This document shows, in pieces, positions 62,253 through 64,000 of a stretch of DNA of 64,000 bases (the first letter of the stretch is position 1; each line of letters opens with the position of its first letter). This DNA comes from Polytrichum commune (Eukaryota; Streptophyta; Polytrichopsida; Polytrichales; Polytrichaceae). The stretch is taken from the NCBI GenBank assembly GCA_950295325.1, contig OX485803.1:31425554-31489553 (forward strand). Reading direction: 5' to 3'. The position numbers and the translations under genes were made by a program. The notes beneath the pieces were generated by a model. That model saw only the letters and a list, made by a program, of their open reading frames with translations. It had not been told where the DNA came from and did no database searches.

Positions 62253-62480
62253 TATGGTGGTAATAAATGGACTTAGGATTCGTCACAAAATAGGTGTGAC
62301 AGTCGACCTAGTCGTCGACCATCACATTCATTATGATGGTGATGGGATATGAGTCATATGACACGCCCAGGACGAGCATTTTTTTCTAAACAAAGATTAA
62401 AATTTACTGGTTGAATCTACTGGTCAACAACTATATGAACGTCAACAAGACAGATCTGGTCAAATGTGATATTGAATATA

Positions 62481-63746
62481 CAGTCTAACCTCGTTAGTAC
62501 GACACTCGTTAAGACGACACCCTTGATATTACGACACATTTTTGCGCGACCAAACTTCTTAGTTCAAAACTCCCTCTTTTAGACGACTATGACCCTCGAT
62601 AATACGACACTTAGAGCGTGCATTTTGTCATATTAAAGAGGGAATAAATGCTAAAATTCCTTTCATCCATGATATGTACATCTAGAATACATCCATTTTC
62701 ACTTGGGAACTACTTGAGAACTTCACTTATCATTGGGAACTTAATGATAATTAGGGTTACAAGTGTAGAATGGACTTGGTTTAGGGTTAGAGGGGCCTCC
62801 TCTCTAGTATGTGTCCTCCCCCCCAATGTGACAAGCGTAGTGCAACCTTTGGATCAAGGTATAATAGCATCTTTCAAAATTCAATACAAGAAGAAACTTT
62901 TGCAGTGGGTTTTGTCACAATATGATGATGCTATATTGAAGGACTTAAGGAAGGTGGTGCCCAATATCAGACAAGCTATCATGTGGAGTTATGAAGTATG
63001 GAGTGAGTTGGATGCACAAATAGTCAGGAATTGTTGGAGGATGGCGCGTATATTACCTGCAACATGGAATGCCGATTTTGCCTTAGTTGATGAAAGGGAG
63101 AAGAATAGAATGCGAGAAGAATCAGATGAACTTGGTGCTCTGATTTCAAAATTGCGATTGGGTGATGATGAGATGTCTATCGAGACTTATATTCAGATGG
63201 AAGGGGAAGAGATTACTGAGCTAGAATTGACAACTGATGAGTTGGTGGATGCCGCTTTGGGAGTCAATCATGCACAAGGCTTTGATCTTAATGTTGATTT
63301 GCATTCAGTAGATGTGGATGATGTTGCTCCACCTACAATAAAGCTTAGTGATGCTAAACATCATGCATCATTGTTGTCTAATTTCTTATTAGACAACTCT
63401 TTACATTTTGGTGTTAATGAAATTATTAGTTTTCAAAAGCTAGTAGGGAATTTAGAGAAGATGACAGTTGCTAACTTAGGTAGGCAACACCAGAGATCTT
63501 TGAACTCTTATTTCAAGAGTTCTTGAGAATTTTTGTATTTGTTTGGAGTTATAAGTTATTATTTCATACACTTCCTAAACCCTAAACTCAATGTATATGG
63601 TTTGAATCTCATATTTCTTATGTTTTTGTATTCCCTCGATAGTACGACAATTTTAGGCCATTTGTCATATTAACGAGAAGACGACACCTCGATAATACGA
63701 CATTTTTTGCGTTTCCCAAAGGTGTCATACTAAAGAGGGAGAACAG
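62481..63746 (+). mobile_element. Internally deleted Tigger/pogo DNA transposon
   Basis: The left end cagtctaacctcgttagtac and the right end (reverse complement ctgttctccctctttagtat) are inverted repeats, both continuing gacac/gacacc, with TA on each side (62479-62480, 63747-63748). Subterminal words such as tacgacac recur at both ends. The length of 1266 bp is too short for an intact Tigger; the interior keeps only the transposase's C-terminal part. Confidence 0.85.
62648..63526 (+). pseudogene. Truncated Tigger/jerky-type DDE transposase
   Basis: The frame contains LPPNVTSVVQPLDQGIIASF, in which the Asp of QPLDQG is the third catalytic Asp of Tigger/CENP-B-related DDE transposases. It is followed by the usual C-terminal tail (W..A..LPATWN, then an acidic region). 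The N-terminal CENP-B-type helix-turn-helix DNA-binding domains and the first two catalytic Asp residues are missing. The first about 50 residues look like read-in from junction sequence. It cannot be an active transposase alone. Confidence 0.85.
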
Positions 63747-63748
63747 TA

Positions 63749-64000
63749 TTGAATTTGCTTCCCATGGACCTCAGGCAAGCGCAGTTGATTGACCGGTCAA
63801 AAACAATATGTAATTATAATCTCCTCTCAAGGATTCTCTCAAATACAAATGTGAATTGTACTTGAAGCAACTGTTGACACCATCACAACACAAAATCATT
63901 GCTCCATAATGTACCTTGAGTCATACACTTGCCATCGAAAGTGGATTGTGATCAACTATTTCTATCTCTAGAGATGATAGATAATGTCACTTTTGCTCTT
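63749..64000. other. Window end, nothing recognised
   Basis: Short AT-rich flank of the Tigger element. No gene is visible. Confidence 0.4.

Overview
The window is nuclear DNA of a land plant. It holds a plant-type malectin/LRR receptor kinase spread over about 20 exons, a plant DUF604 glycosyltransferase, a CDC45 gene, GT-AG introns, and dense transposon sediment. I cannot name the species. The Dualen-like LINE and the gene style would suit a non-angiosperm or early-diverging lineage, but that is only a guess.

Layout. 1-1887: upstream flank. 1888-4177 (+): four-exon GT31/DUF604 glycosyltransferase. 4178-12389: gene-poor DNA with a dispersed repeat, a three-unit degenerate tandem repeat interrupted by a SINE-like insertion with a target duplication, a hAT-like MITE with an 8-bp duplication, a second TIR element, and a truncated repeat related to a 5S-derived one. 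12408-25951 (+): a 13.5-kb non-LTR retrotransposon flanked by an 18-bp target-site duplication. 25970-29004: repeat copies, including a TA-flanked pogo-like MITE nested in a dispersed repeat, then the CDC45 upstream region with a triplicated segment. 29005-31362 (+): CDC45 in two exons. 32990-33190: relic of a receptor-kinase 3' end. 33538-34083: Harbinger/Tourist-like MITE. 34058-47159 (-): the receptor kinase, reconstructed as 20 exons and 975 codons. 47160-49548: AT-rich DNA with a short tandem repeat. 49549-54922: a large foldback element whose arms are packed with near-palindromes. 55956-56755: a fragment resembling an FCP1/SCP-type phosphatase. 56756-62480: intergenic with two inverted-repeat elements. 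62481-63746: internally deleted Tigger/pogo transposon keeping the C-terminal part of its transposase.

The most interesting object is the LINE. It appears to have been one long reading frame that starts 9 nt after the element's 5' end. In order it carries a low-complexity N-terminus, an RRM-like/coiled-coil ORF1 region, two 2A-like NPGP motifs (GDIQTNPGP and GDIHPNPGP), an APE endonuclease, a reverse transcriptase with YVDD, an unrecognised domain, RNase H, and a CCHC-RHN-KPD restriction-like endonuclease. Two endonucleases in one element is the hallmark of the rare Dualen/RandI clade. The tandem 2A-like sites suggest three separately released proteins. This copy is decayed: about six stop codons and four frameshifts, two of the shifts at homopolymers.

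The host genes are also shaped by repeats. The receptor kinase uses a stop codon inside a MITE terminal repeat, has a tandem triplication across its last splice acceptor, a GC-AG intron that hosts a 5S rRNA-derived repeat, and a 141-bp tandem array in intron 1.
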